A stretch of DNA of 28,119 bases from Rugosimonospora sp036494675 (GCA_036494675.1 DASXOA010000002.1:1-28119), one strand, 5' to 3'; counted from the stretch's first letter, positions 7,901-14,595 are shown. Translations and numbers: made by a program. Notes: generated by a model from the sequence alone, not told the origin.

Positions 7901-8136
7901 CGCGGCGCCGCCGGTGGCTATGGTCGGCGCGGTGCCGGCCAGTGCTTTCGGACCGGCTCGGCTGCCGGCCTCGTGGTTTCGGGCCGGCGGGGTGCCGGCC
8001 CTGTGGTTTCGACCGGCCAGCAGCCGGCCGGTGACTTCGGGCCGGCGGAGTGCCGGCCGGTGACTTCGGGCCGGCGGGGTGCCGGCCAGTGGCTTCGGAC
8101 CGGCCCGGCTGCTGGCCAATGACTGCGGTGTGGCCT
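7901..8136. repeat. Tandem array B: six clear plus two degenerate 29-30 bp hairpin units
   Basis: Clear units start at 7931, 7961, 7991 (30 bp each), 8021, 8050 and 8079 (29 bp each). Degenerate copies flank them at 7901 and 8108. A typical unit is GTGCCGGCC, about ten nucleotides ending in TTCG, then GGCCGGCGG. In the unit at 8050, GCCGGCC and GGCCGGC pair with a 10-nt loop. The array begins 17 nt downstream of the ispE stop and fills most of the 300 nt between ispE and the ABC-F gene, so it would be in the ABC-F leader if the two are co-transcribed. No gene is supported here. Confidence 0.85.
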
Positions 8137-8153
8137 GCCATCGGGGCCCGGTT

Positions 8154-9104
8154 TCAGACCGCCCGTGCGCCGGCCACGGGCCCGAAAACCGGCAACGCGA
8201 TCCGGCACGAGCCCGATGCGTTCAGGTCGGCGGCGATCTCTTCCGCCTGTGCGGCGTTGCGCGCCAGGAATACGCAGCTCGGCCCCGATCCGCAGATCAT
8301 TCCTGCCAGCGCACCCGCCTTCCGCCCGCGGGCAAGGGTACCGGCCAGATCCGGCCGCAGCGACAGCGCGGCGACCTGCATGTCGTTGCCGAGCGCCTCG
8401 GCGAGCACACGCGGGTCGCGCTGCCGGAGCGCGGCCAGCAGCACGTCCGGGTCGCCCAGCGGGGTCGGCGCGGCATCGCCCGCCCGCAGCCGGTCCAGTT
8501 CGGCGTAGACGGCCGGAGTGGACAGCCCGCCGTCGGCGGCCGCGATCACCCAGTGCCAGGAGGACGGTCGGACCAGCACCGGGCTGATCACCTCGCCCCT
8601 CCCGGTGCCCAGCGCGGTGCCGCCGAGCACCAGAAACGGGACGTCAGAGCCCACGCTCGCGGCGACCTCGGCCAACTCGTCGCGGCCGCGGCCGGTCCCC
8701 CACAGCGCGTCGCAGGCCACCAGCGCGGCCGCGGCGTCGGCGCTGCCCCCGGCCAGGCCGGCCGCGATCGGGATCTGTTTGCGCAGGTGCAGCCGTGCGT
8801 GTGCGGGCACCCCGGCGTGCTCGGCGAGGGCTCGGGCCGCGCGCAGGACGAGGTTGGACGCGTCCAGCGGCAGCACGCCGGCCCCCTCGCCCTCCATGGT
8901 GAGGGTCAGCTGATCGCCACGCCTGGCCGTCACCTCGTCGTACAGCGAAACGGCCTGGTAGATGGTGGTCAGTTCGTGGTACCGGTCGCGGCGCAGCGGC
9001 CCGACGCCGAGATGCAGGTTGATCTTCGCCGGTACCCGTACCCGGACCGGTCCAGGGGCACCCATTTTGGGCCGCCCGTCCTCTTCGAAGAGCGCCTCAG
9101 TCAT
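8154..9104 (-). CDS. ispE: 4-diphosphocytidyl-2-C-methyl-D-erythritol kinase
   Basis: This cytosolic GHMP kinase phosphorylates CDP-methylerythritol in the non-mevalonate isoprenoid pathway. From ATG 9104 it is 316 aa, the usual size. It shows VRVPAKINLHLGV near residue 21, a DRYHELTTIYQAVSL block, the ATP loop PIAAGLAGGSADAAAA and a C-terminal GSGPSCVFL. ATG 9104 is chosen for its upstream GAGGG and its match to the family's N-terminal length; an in-frame GTG at 9143 would add 13 residues. It follows rsmA by 70 nt on the same strand, the conserved rsmA-ispE order. Repeat array B begins just after its stop. Confidence 0.95.
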   Translation of the reverse strand: MTEALFEEDGRPKMGAPGPVRVRVPAKINLHLGVGPLRRDRYHELTTIYQAVSLYDEVTARRGDQLTLTMEGEGAGVLPLDASNLVLRAARALAEHAGVPAHARLHLRKQIPIAAGLAGGSADAAAALVACDALWGTGRGRDELAEVAASVGSDVPFLVLGGTALGTGRGEVISPVLVRPSSWHWVIAAADGGLSTPAVYAELDRLRAGDAAPTPLGDPDVLLAALRQRDPRVLAEALGNDMQVAALSLRPDLAGTLARGRKAGALAGMICGSGPSCVFLARNAAQAEEIAADLNASGSCRIALPVFGPVAGARAV

Positions 9105-9174
9105 GCGCCGACCCTCATCCGGATCATCCCTCTGGGGCCGCACGGCAGGCTGGCGCCCTCGGTGCCCGACCCGC

Positions 9175-10026
9175 TCACGCTGCCTCCTCCAGCCGCGCCG
9201 CCGCGATCGCGGCGAACTGCTCTATGGTGAGCGATTCACCGCGCGCCTGCGGATCCACCCCCGCCCGGACCAGAATCTCGGCGGCACCGCCGGGGCTGCC
9301 GGCCCAACCCGCCAGGGCAGCGCGGAGGGTTTTACGCCGCTGGGCGAAGGCATGGTCGATCACCGCGAAGGTCTCGCGCCGGCCGGCATTCGTGGGTGGA
9401 TGGCGGCTGGTGAACCCGACCAGTCCCGAGTCGACGTTGGGTACCGGCCAGAACACGCTGGGCGGGACCCTCCCGGCCGGTCTGGCGGTCGCATACCAGG
9501 CGAGCTTCACGCTCGGCACGCCGTAGACCCGGGAGCCGGGGCCGGCGGTCAACCGGTCGGCGACCTCCTTCTGCACCATGACCAGGCCGTGCCGCAGCGA
9601 CGGCAGGATGGCGAGCAGGTGCAGCACGACCGGTACGGCGACGTTGTACGGCAGGTTCGCCACCAGCGCCGTGGGTGCCCCGACGTCCTCCGGGTCCACC
9701 TTGAGCGCGTCCTGATTGATGATCGTGAGCCGGTCGACGTGGTCGGGTGCCCGTTCCGCCACGGTCGCGGCGAGCCGCCCGGCGAGCACCGGGTCGATCT
9801 CGATCGCGTAGACGTGGGCGCTCGCCGGCAGGAGCCCGAGGGTGAGCGAGCCGAGCCCCGGGCCCACCTCGACCACCACGTCGGCGGGGCTGAGACCGGC
9901 GGCCCGCACGATCCGCCGCACGGTATTCGGGTCGTGGACGAAGTTCTGACCGAGACTCTTGGTCGGCACGACCCCGAGGTGCGCCGCCAACTCCCGGATC
10001 TCCGCCGGGCCCAGCAGACCGGTCAT
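9175..10026 (-). CDS. rsmA: 16S rRNA dimethyladenosine transferase
   Basis: RsmA (KsgA) dimethylates two adjacent adenosines in the 3' helix of 16S rRNA, a late step of 30S assembly. The 283-aa protein has TKSLGQNFVHD near residue 24, SAM motif I VEVGPGLGSLT, an acidic AIEID, motif IV NLPYN and the C-terminal KTLRAAL. ATG 10026 is preceded by TACGCT 8 nt upstream and has no Shine-Dalgarno, so a leaderless message is likely; an in-frame ATG at 10071 is the alternative. It lies 53 nt after the toxin gene and upstream of ispE. Confidence 0.95.
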   Translation of the reverse strand: MTGLLGPAEIRELAAHLGVVPTKSLGQNFVHDPNTVRRIVRAAGLSPADVVVEVGPGLGSLTLGLLPASAHVYAIEIDPVLAGRLAATVAERAPDHVDRLTIINQDALKVDPEDVGAPTALVANLPYNVAVPVVLHLLAILPSLRHGLVMVQKEVADRLTAGPGSRVYGVPSVKLAWYATARPAGRVPPSVFWPVPNVDSGLVGFTSRHPPTNAGRRETFAVIDHAFAQRRKTLRAALAGWAGSPGGAAEILVRAGVDPQARGESLTIEQFAAIAAARLEEAA

Positions 10027-10034
10027 GGTGACCC

Positions 10035-10040
10035 AGCGTA
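10035..10040 (-). promoter_or_regulatory. -10 box of rsmA, likely leaderless
   Basis: TACGCT on the minus strand lies 8 nt before the rsmA ATG, inside the gap after the toxin gene. It would give rsmA its own promoter, independent of the toxin-antitoxin operon. Confidence 0.45.
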
Positions 10041-10079
10041 CGGTGCCTACGCCGGACCCGTCGCCGGGCATGGTGCCCG

Positions 10080-10538
10080 TCACCCGAGGCCGAGCGCCTC
10101 GCGCAGTGCGATGTCGACACTGCGCATCACGCTCGAAGACAGCGTGCCGGCCAGGTCGACGAACCGCTCCCGCCTGACCTGCATGACAGTGCCGGCGAGC
10201 ACGCTTCCGGTGAGCGGCTCCCCCGGCCCGAGCGCCACGACGGTCGGCAGGTGCCGGCGCCGGTCGGCGGTCGAGACCCGGACCGCGACCAGGTGCTCCA
10301 GCGCTGCGGTCTGGTTGATTTCGTCGGCCGAGACGATCAGCCACGCCCTCCGGCCCACCCCGGGAACGTCCAGCCAGTAGACCTGTCCGCGACGGGGAGA
10401 CGCGGGCCGGCGACCGGGTGTCGGACGGGCTTGGGCGGACGGCATCGTGCCGGCGAGGCGATCACGCCGCGCTACACCGGCGACGTCGTCACGTCGCGCC
10501 GTGCCGGCCGGATCGCGCCGCCGCATCGCGCCGGTCAC
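10080..10538 (-). CDS. MazF/PemK-type toxin, probable mRNA endonuclease
   Basis: This is the toxin of a type II toxin-antitoxin pair. The core from about residue 48 reads RRGQVYWLDV, then AWLIVSADEINQ, a beta-rich middle and SVLAGTVMQVRRERF, the arrangement of MazF/PemK endoribonucleases. GTG 10538 overlaps the antitoxin stop as GTGA, which supports coupling. It would give 152 aa with about 45 residues of Arg/Ala-rich N-terminal extension. That extension is made of three 9-residue repeats (pattern ARRDxxAGT) encoded by 27-bp units, so ATG 10445, just after the repeats, is a serious alternative start (121 aa, nearer the usual toxin length). Family assignment is by pattern only. Confidence 0.75.
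   Translation of the reverse strand: MTGAMRRRDPAGTARRDDVAGVARRDRLAGTMPSAQARPTPGRRPASPRRGQVYWLDVPGVGRRAWLIVSADEINQTAALEHLVAVRVSTADRRRHLPTVVALGPGEPLTGSVLAGTVMQVRRERFVDLAGTLSSSVMRSVDIALREALGLG
10446..10526 (-). repeat. Array C: three 27-bp tandem units at the toxin 5' end
   Basis: Units at 10526-10500, 10499-10473 and 10472-10446 each encode a version of (A/M)RR(R/D)(D/x)xxAG(T/V) and carry CGCC or GGCC followed by GGCA/GGTG near their end. They begin 8 nt after the antitoxin stop codon and end exactly before an in-frame ATG. Confidence 0.7.
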
Positions 10539-10912
10539 CGCGCGACCTGCTTGCCGCCGCCCCCACCCCGGGGGCCTCCGGACCGCTCGCTATCGCTCGG
10601 GGCGTCGCCGGCGCTCGGGGTGTCCCCGGCGGACTCGTCCCCGGTGAGCGCCGTGACCTCGCCGGTGATCCCCTCGTCCACATAGACCTCGGCGAGCTCC
10701 CCGTAGGCCACGTCGGCCGAGTGCGCGCGAACATGTTCGATGCCCGCGTCGATCAGGAGCCGGACGAGAGCGGCCTCGGCGGGCGAGTCGTTCAGCTCGA
10801 TGCCCCGGTCCCGCGCCCAGTCCCGCAGCTCGTCCTGATAGGGCCCTGGCTGGGCAAATCCGACCAGCGCGCGCTCCTGGCCATCGGTCAGGGTGATCGT
10901 CGTTCGTCGCAT
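10535..10912 (-). CDS. Ribbon-helix-helix-type antitoxin
   Basis: This 125-aa protein is the likely antitoxin and autorepressor of the pair. The N-terminus RRTTITLTDGQERALVG looks like the beta-strand and first helix of a ribbon-helix-helix DNA-binding domain. The C-terminal 40 residues are disordered, Gly/Ser/Pro rich and contain a short duplication (SAGDTP, SAGDAP); such tails usually bind the toxin. ATG 10912 is chosen since the RHH domain begins there; AAAGG lies 3 nt upstream and a promoter with repeated GTGATGCA sites lies directly before it. It overlaps the toxin by 4 nt. Confidence 0.75.
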   Translation of the reverse strand: MRRTTITLTDGQERALVGFAQPGPYQDELRDWARDRGIELNDSPAEAALVRLLIDAGIEHVRAHSADVAYGELAEVYVDEGITGEVTALTGDESAGDTPSAGDAPSDSERSGGPRGGGGGKQVAR

Positions 10913-10919
10913 GGCCTTT

Positions 10920-10970
10920 ACAGTGCACCCGGATTGTGATGCAGTCAAGTGATGCAGGATCGCGCATCAC
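10920..10970 (-). promoter_or_regulatory. Toxin-antitoxin promoter with three GTGATGCA-type half-sites
   Basis: On the minus strand TTGACT (10948-10943) and CACTGT (10925-10920) are 17 nt apart, starting transcription close to the antitoxin ATG. On the plus strand GTGATGCA occurs at 10936-10943 and 10949-10956, and its inverted partner GCATCAC at 10964-10970. TGATGC and GCATCA form a 20-bp dyad (10950-10969). The -35 sits between the two direct copies. The third half-site overlaps the tatD stop codon. This is a plausible antitoxin operator. Confidence 0.6.
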
Positions 10971-11809
10971 GCGACTGGAGACCACCCGCCGAAGACGCGT
11001 TCGGTGGTCGCGGAGATTCGAGCGCACAGCTCGTCCAGGTCACGGCCGGTGGTCTCGGCCAGCGACCGGACGGTCAGCGGGATCAGGTAGGGCGCGTTCG
11101 GCCGGCCCCGGTAGGGCATGGGGGTCAGGTAGGGCGCGTCCGTCTCCACCATCATCTGGTCGGGCGGGGTGACCAGCGCGGCTTCCCTCAGATTGGCCGC
11201 GTTCTTGAAGGTCACGGTGCCGGCGAAGGACAGCACGTACCCGCGGCGCACGCACTCCGCGGCGAACGCACCGTCACCGGAGAAGCAGTGCAGCACGACG
11301 GTGTCCGGCGAACCCTCCTCGTCGAGCACCCGGAGCACGTCGGCGTGCGCGTCGCGGTCGTGGATCACCAGCGCCTTCCCGAACCGCTTCGCGATCGCGA
11401 TGTGAGCCCGGAAGCTGCGCTCCTGCGCGGCCCGCCCGTCCTCACCGGTCCGGAAGTGATCGAGACCGGTCTCGCCGACGCCCCGCACCCTCGGCAGCCC
11501 GGCCAGGTCCTCGACGGCGCGCAACGCCGAGTCCAGGTCGGCCAGCCGGGGCGCCTCGTTCGGGTGCAGCGCGACCGCGGCGAGCACGGCCGGCTCGGCG
11601 GCGGCGAGGTCGGCCGCCCAGCGCGAGGATTCCACGTCGACGCCGACCTGGACCAGCCGGTCGATGCCCACCTCGCGGGCCGCCTTGATCCCGGCGGCCG
11701 GGTCTCCCCCGACGATGTCGAGGTGGGTGTGGCTGTCGGGCACCGGCACCGCCAACGGCTCGGGTGGTGGCGGTGGTGTCTCGGCACGCTTCGACTCGGG
11801 CTTTCTCAT
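10967..11809 (-). CDS. tatD: TatD-family metal-dependent hydrolase / DNase
   Basis: This 280-aa TIM-barrel hydrolase belongs to the TatD DNase family, proposed to act as a 3'-5' exonuclease in DNA repair and turnover. Metal ligands are visible in order: DSHTHLD near residue 26, GETGLD, VIHDRDAH, HCFSG and ETDAPYLTP. A Pro-rich, charged N-terminal 20 residues precede the barrel. ATG 11809 is used; GTG 11818 (three codons earlier) is equally possible and neither has a strong ribosome site. GntR ends 18 nt upstream on the same strand, so the two are probably co-transcribed. In related actinobacteria metG-tatD-rpfB-rsmA-ispE is the common order; here a toxin-antitoxin pair follows instead of rpfB. 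Confidence 0.95.
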   Translation of the reverse strand: MRKPESKRAETPPPPPEPLAVPVPDSHTHLDIVGGDPAAGIKAAREVGIDRLVQVGVDVESSRWAADLAAAEPAVLAAVALHPNEAPRLADLDSALRAVEDLAGLPRVRGVGETGLDHFRTGEDGRAAQERSFRAHIAIAKRFGKALVIHDRDAHADVLRVLDEEGSPDTVVLHCFSGDGAFAAECVRRGYVLSFAGTVTFKNAANLREAALVTPPDQMMVETDAPYLTPMPYRGRPNAPYLIPLTVRSLAETTGRDLDELCARISATTERVFGGWSPVA

Positions 11810-11827
11810 GCTCGCCACTCTGGCAGG

Positions 11828-12247
11828 TCAACGACCGGACGGGCCCTGCTGGGCCTGGGCACGGTCGGCCGGGTGCAACTCCGTGGAGCCGTCGGTCCGC
11901 GTGACGACCAGAAACGGCACACCCTCGCGGACGTCGTGCTCGCGCCGCTCCGCCGGCGACGGCATCCGGGCCCGCACGCGGTCACCCCGGCGCAGTTGCA
12001 CGGTCTGCACCGGCTTCTGGTTGTTGCGCACGAACGTGCCCCGCGGGGCGTGCACCTCGACCAGGCCCTCTCCCTTGAGGACCTCGATCGCCTTGCGCAC
12101 GGTCGTCCGGCTCACCCCGTGTTCCTGCCGGAGCTGTTCCTCGCTGGGCACCCGTGCACCATCTGGCAACTCGCCGCTCATGATCGCGAGACGCAGGCTG
12201 TCAGCGATCTGCCGGTACTGAGCCCGGTCGGCACTGGGATCGATCAT
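11828..12247 (-). CDS. Short GntR-family regulator
   Basis: This 139-aa regulator has an N-terminal GntR winged helix-turn-helix: YRQIADSLRLAI, then SEEQLRQEHGVSRTTVRKA and LVEVHAPRGTFV. The C-terminal part is only about 65 residues, too short for a full UTRA or FCD ligand domain, and contains a beta-rich VPFLVVTRTDG. ATG 12247 is preceded by TACCGT 7 nt upstream and no Shine-Dalgarno, so a leaderless message is likely. It is divergent from the operon starting at 12524. Repeated CTACGT elements between the two suggest it regulates itself and that operon; the signal is unknown. Confidence 0.9.
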   Translation of the reverse strand: MIDPSADRAQYRQIADSLRLAIMSGELPDGARVPSEEQLRQEHGVSRTTVRKAIEVLKGEGLVEVHAPRGTFVRNNQKPVQTVQLRRGDRVRARMPSPAERREHDVREGVPFLVVTRTDGSTELHPADRAQAQQGPSGR

Positions 12248-12254
12248 GACGGTG

Positions 12255-12260
12255 ACGGTA
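12255..12260 (-). promoter_or_regulatory. -10 box of the GntR gene, likely leaderless
   Basis: TACCGT on the minus strand lies 7 nt before the ATG at 12247. A further TCTACGTG element lies upstream at 12267-12274, so the promoter may be autoregulated. Confidence 0.45.
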
Positions 12261-12283
12261 CGTCGTCACGTAGAGTCAGGTTA

Positions 12284-12312
12284 TTGTATCTACGTTCCTA
12301 CGTAGGTATGGT
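12284..12312 (+). promoter_or_regulatory. Divergent promoter whose spacer is a CTACGT operator
   Basis: TTGTAT (12284-12289) and TATGGT (12307-12312) are 17 nt apart. The spacer consists of CTACGT, TC and CTACGTAGG, which includes the palindrome CCTACGTAGG (12297-12306). A related CACGTAG lies at 12267-12273 near the GntR promoter. This is a likely GntR binding region controlling the plus-strand operon, whose first supported gene starts 212 nt further on. The 12313-12523 stretch holds no gene I can support. Confidence 0.55.
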
Positions 12313-12523
12313 AGCTTCCAGCCGGGTGCGGGAATCGGTGTCGGGAGCGGCCAGGTTCCCGCGCCCGTACCGGGAACGGGGTGCGGCGGCTCAGAGGCCC
12401 CGGCGACAGCTCAGGGTCGCCACTGTTGACTCGCCGGGATCCGCCGCACCTCGTTCCGCCCACGTTTGGCATCGCGACGGCTGATCCGACGGATACGGAT
12501 GGCCGTTCCCTGGGGAGGATCAC

Positions 12524-12790
12524 ATGGCGAGCGTCCAGTACGACCCCGAAGACCCTCCTGAGCAGCCCCCGCAGGGGTGCACCGATCCGCTGCTGTGGCG
12601 CGTGGCACACGCACTCCACCTGGAGCACCAGCCGGAGCCGGACGACCGCTGCAGCTGTGGCGAGATCTTCCCCTGCTCCCGGGCCGGACTCGCGGCACGC
12701 GGCCTGCTGACGGCCTGCGTGCGGCGGCCGTCCGACCCGGATCTAGCCAGCGCCCGCTACCCCAGAAGGTGGTCACGCCGCTCGATCTGA
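12524..12790 (+). CDS. Small Cys-rich hypothetical protein
   Basis: This 88-aa protein has a strong ribosome site (GGGGAGG, 5 nt before ATG 12524). The core reads TDPLLWRVAHALHLEHQ and then CSCGEIFPCSR with a final LLTACV, giving four cysteines and several histidines that could bind metal. No family is recognised. It is the first supported gene downstream of the GntR-side promoter. The next gene begins 245 nt later, beyond a purine-rich stretch near 12910-12940 with repeated GAAACA/CCGGAA motifs that I cannot explain. Membership in the operon with the methyltransferase is likely but not proven. Confidence 0.75.
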   Translation: MASVQYDPEDPPEQPPQGCTDPLLWRVAHALHLEHQPEPDDRCSCGEIFPCSRAGLAARGLLTACVRRPSDPDLASARYPRRWSRRSI

Positions 12791-13034
12791 CCGCAACCGA
12801 GGCCGGACTCCCGCCGGCAGTTTCACATCGGCGAAACGGATCTCCCCGCCGAGCCCACCGCGCACTGGCCCGCCACGACGCCGGGCGGCTCCGCCATGCC
12901 CGGGACCAGAAACCGGAAACAGAAACAGAACCGGAACCGCGGCACCGCCCCACTGGAGGCGGCCGGGCCGGCCGGCTCCAGACCGACACCCAACCGCGTC
13001 GTGGATTTCTCACCGACTCCGAAGGAGACCTGAC

Positions 13035-13856
13035 ATGACCAGCCGGACGACACGGACCTACGCCTACGACAACGACAGCGCCGAGGCCACGGCTCATCAC
13101 GAGGCCCTGGCATCGCTGCTCGATCCGCTCACCAGATGGCGGATCACCGACCTGATCCGGCTGACCGGTGCCCGCTGCCTGGACGTGGGTGCCGGGGCGG
13201 GAAGCGTCGCCGCCTGGCTCGCCGACCGGGTCGGACCGGAAGGGTCGGTCACGGCGACCGACACCAAGCCCCGGCTCATCCCGGCCCACCCGCGCCTGCA
13301 CGTGCTGGAGCACGACATCACCTCATCGCCACCGCCCGGTGGCGAATACGACCTGGTACACGCCCGGGGGCTGCTGAACCATCTGCCGCAACGCCGGCAG
13401 GTGCTGCAACGACTCGCCGAGGCGGTCGCGCCCGGCGGCGTGCTGCTGACCGAGGACTTCTGGCCCACGTCGCCGCACGAGACCGTGGCGCACGCGACCA
13501 GCGAGGAGGACGCGACGCTCATCCGCCGGTTCCACCTCGCCCACCTGCGGACACTCGCCGAGTACGGCAACGACCGCGGCTGGTCCCGGCGGGCCCTGCT
13601 GGCATTCATGGAAGAGGGGCTCACCGACGTCCACTCGGTCGCCTACGGCGGCACGTGGCGCGGCGGCGGCGCCGGGTGCCGGCTGCTCATCGCCGGCTCC
13701 GAGCAGCTACGCGAGCAGCTTTCCGCGGCCGGCCTGACCGGCGACGAACTCGACCACGTGCACGCGCTGCTCCGCGACCCGTCCATCGTGCTGCACGGAC
13801 ACCTGCTGTACAGCACCAGCGGTCGGCGACCGTCTACAGTGGATGGTCATCGATGA
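13035..13856 (+). CDS. Class I SAM-dependent methyltransferase
   Basis: This 273-aa cytosolic methyltransferase has a Rossmann core: motif I CLDVGAGAGSVA near residue 48, the acidic ATDTKPRL at the end of strand 2, DLVHARGLLNHLPQR (motif IV region) and PGGVLLTEDFW. The C-terminal third probably forms the substrate pocket; the substrate is unknown. The general look is that of small-molecule (natural-product type) methyltransferases. GAAGGAG lies about 6 nt before ATG 13035. Its stop overlaps the start of the next small gene as ATGA, so the two are translationally coupled. Confidence 0.9.
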   Translation: MTSRTTRTYAYDNDSAEATAHHEALASLLDPLTRWRITDLIRLTGARCLDVGAGAGSVAAWLADRVGPEGSVTATDTKPRLIPAHPRLHVLEHDITSSPPPGGEYDLVHARGLLNHLPQRRQVLQRLAEAVAPGGVLLTEDFWPTSPHETVAHATSEEDATLIRRFHLAHLRTLAEYGNDRGWSRRALLAFMEEGLTDVHSVAYGGTWRGGGAGCRLLIAGSEQLREQLSAAGLTGDELDHVHALLRDPSIVLHGHLLYSTSGRRPSTVDGHR

Positions 13857-14074
13857 ACCCGACCGTGCCGGCCGGCACCGCTTCGCAACGGCATCGCCCG
13901 TCCCGCAACAGCTCGGCCGACGCCATCGCCACGACCAACCGGGTTGCCACCCGGCCGCCGGAGAGCGGCATGTGCGGCTGCCCGACGCCGCTGGTGCGCG
14001 ACCGCGAGACCGGCGAGTGGCTGCACCTCGCCACCGGGTCCCGCTGCCCCAACCGGCTGGACGGTGCCCGGTGA
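13853..14074 (+). CDS. Small Cys-containing protein coupled to the methyltransferase
   Basis: This 73-aa protein starts at ATG 13853, overlapping the methyltransferase stop by ATGA. The C-terminal half is the conserved-looking part: MCGCPTPLVRDRETGEWLHL followed by SRCPNR. It contains CxC, a lone His and a third Cys, suggesting metal or redox chemistry. The first 40 residues are polar and disordered, so translation could also begin at the internal Met before CGCP. The same frame is open far upstream, but that part is antisense or shadow of the methyltransferase. No known family. Confidence 0.65.
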   Translation: MNPTVPAGTASQRHRPSRNSSADAIATTNRVATRPPESGMCGCPTPLVRDRETGEWLHLATGSRCPNRLDGAR

Positions 14075-14562
14075 TGCGCCTGATGCGACCCCAGGACGTG
14101 ACGGACGTGACGTTCCGGCGGGCCCCCTGGTACCGGATCGGCGTGGACGCCGCCGAGGTACGCGCATACCTCGGCCGGATCGCCGACGCGCTCGCCCTCC
14201 GCGATCACGTGGAGCGGACGCTGCGTTCCGAGATCGCCCGGCTCCGATCCGAGAATGAACACATCAAGGTGGGCCTCAGCCGGTGGCAGGCCGAACAGCG
14301 GTCACACGGCTGGCGCGCGCCGGCGGCCGGGACCGCGGCCGGGACGGGGCAGCAGGACCGCGACCTGCGGCCCCGGCCGTACGGGCAGGGAGCCGGAGAA
14401 GTGCACGGGCAGGGCTCCGGGGAAGTATCGCCTTCTCTCGGCCGGTTCGTCCGGTCCGCCGTCGCGACAACCGGACACGACGCGGTAAGTGGGCGCGGCC
14501 CGCGCCACAGTGCGCCGGTGCCACGCGGGTACGCACGCGTCACACTCTCACGCGGTACGTGA
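14074..14562 (+). CDS. DivIVA-domain-like coiled-coil protein
   Basis: This 162-aa protein overlaps the previous stop (TGATG); GTG at 14071, one codon earlier, is the alternative start. Residues 5-60 read DVTDVTFRRAPWYRIGVDAAEVRAYL followed by the helix of a DivIVA-type lipid/coiled-coil domain (RTLRSEIARLRSENEHIK). DivIVA proteins mark curved membranes and cell poles, but this one is short and its second half is Gly/Ser/Arg-rich and disordered. That half contains a 24-bp tandem duplication (14381-14404 and 14405-14428, 20 of 24 identical). It closes the small operon; a polar or scaffold role is an inference. Confidence 0.75.
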   Translation: MRLMRPQDVTDVTFRRAPWYRIGVDAAEVRAYLGRIADALALRDHVERTLRSEIARLRSENEHIKVGLSRWQAEQRSHGWRAPAAGTAAGTGQQDRDLRPRPYGQGAGEVHGQGSGEVSPSLGRFVRSAVATTGHDAVSGRGPRHSAPVPRGYARVTLSRGT

Positions 14563-14583
14563 TCGGGCGGCACAGCCGGCGGT

Positions 14584-14589
14584 TATCGT
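14584..14589 (+). promoter_or_regulatory. -10 box of the second prs gene, likely leaderless
   Basis: TATCGT lies 6 nt before the GTG at 14596, which lacks a Shine-Dalgarno. No clear -35 is seen. Confidence 0.45.
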
Positions 14590-14595
14590 TGCGGC

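Noticed and set aside
12308..12484. Short plus-strand ORF starting within the TATGGT box
   Set aside because: About 58 codons of Arg-rich sequence with no ribosome site. Its ATG is part of the promoter, so it is not supported.
13136..13852. Long upstream extension of the small CGCP protein
   Set aside because: This is the methyltransferase sequence read in a wrong frame. The ATGA overlap gives a proper start at 13853.
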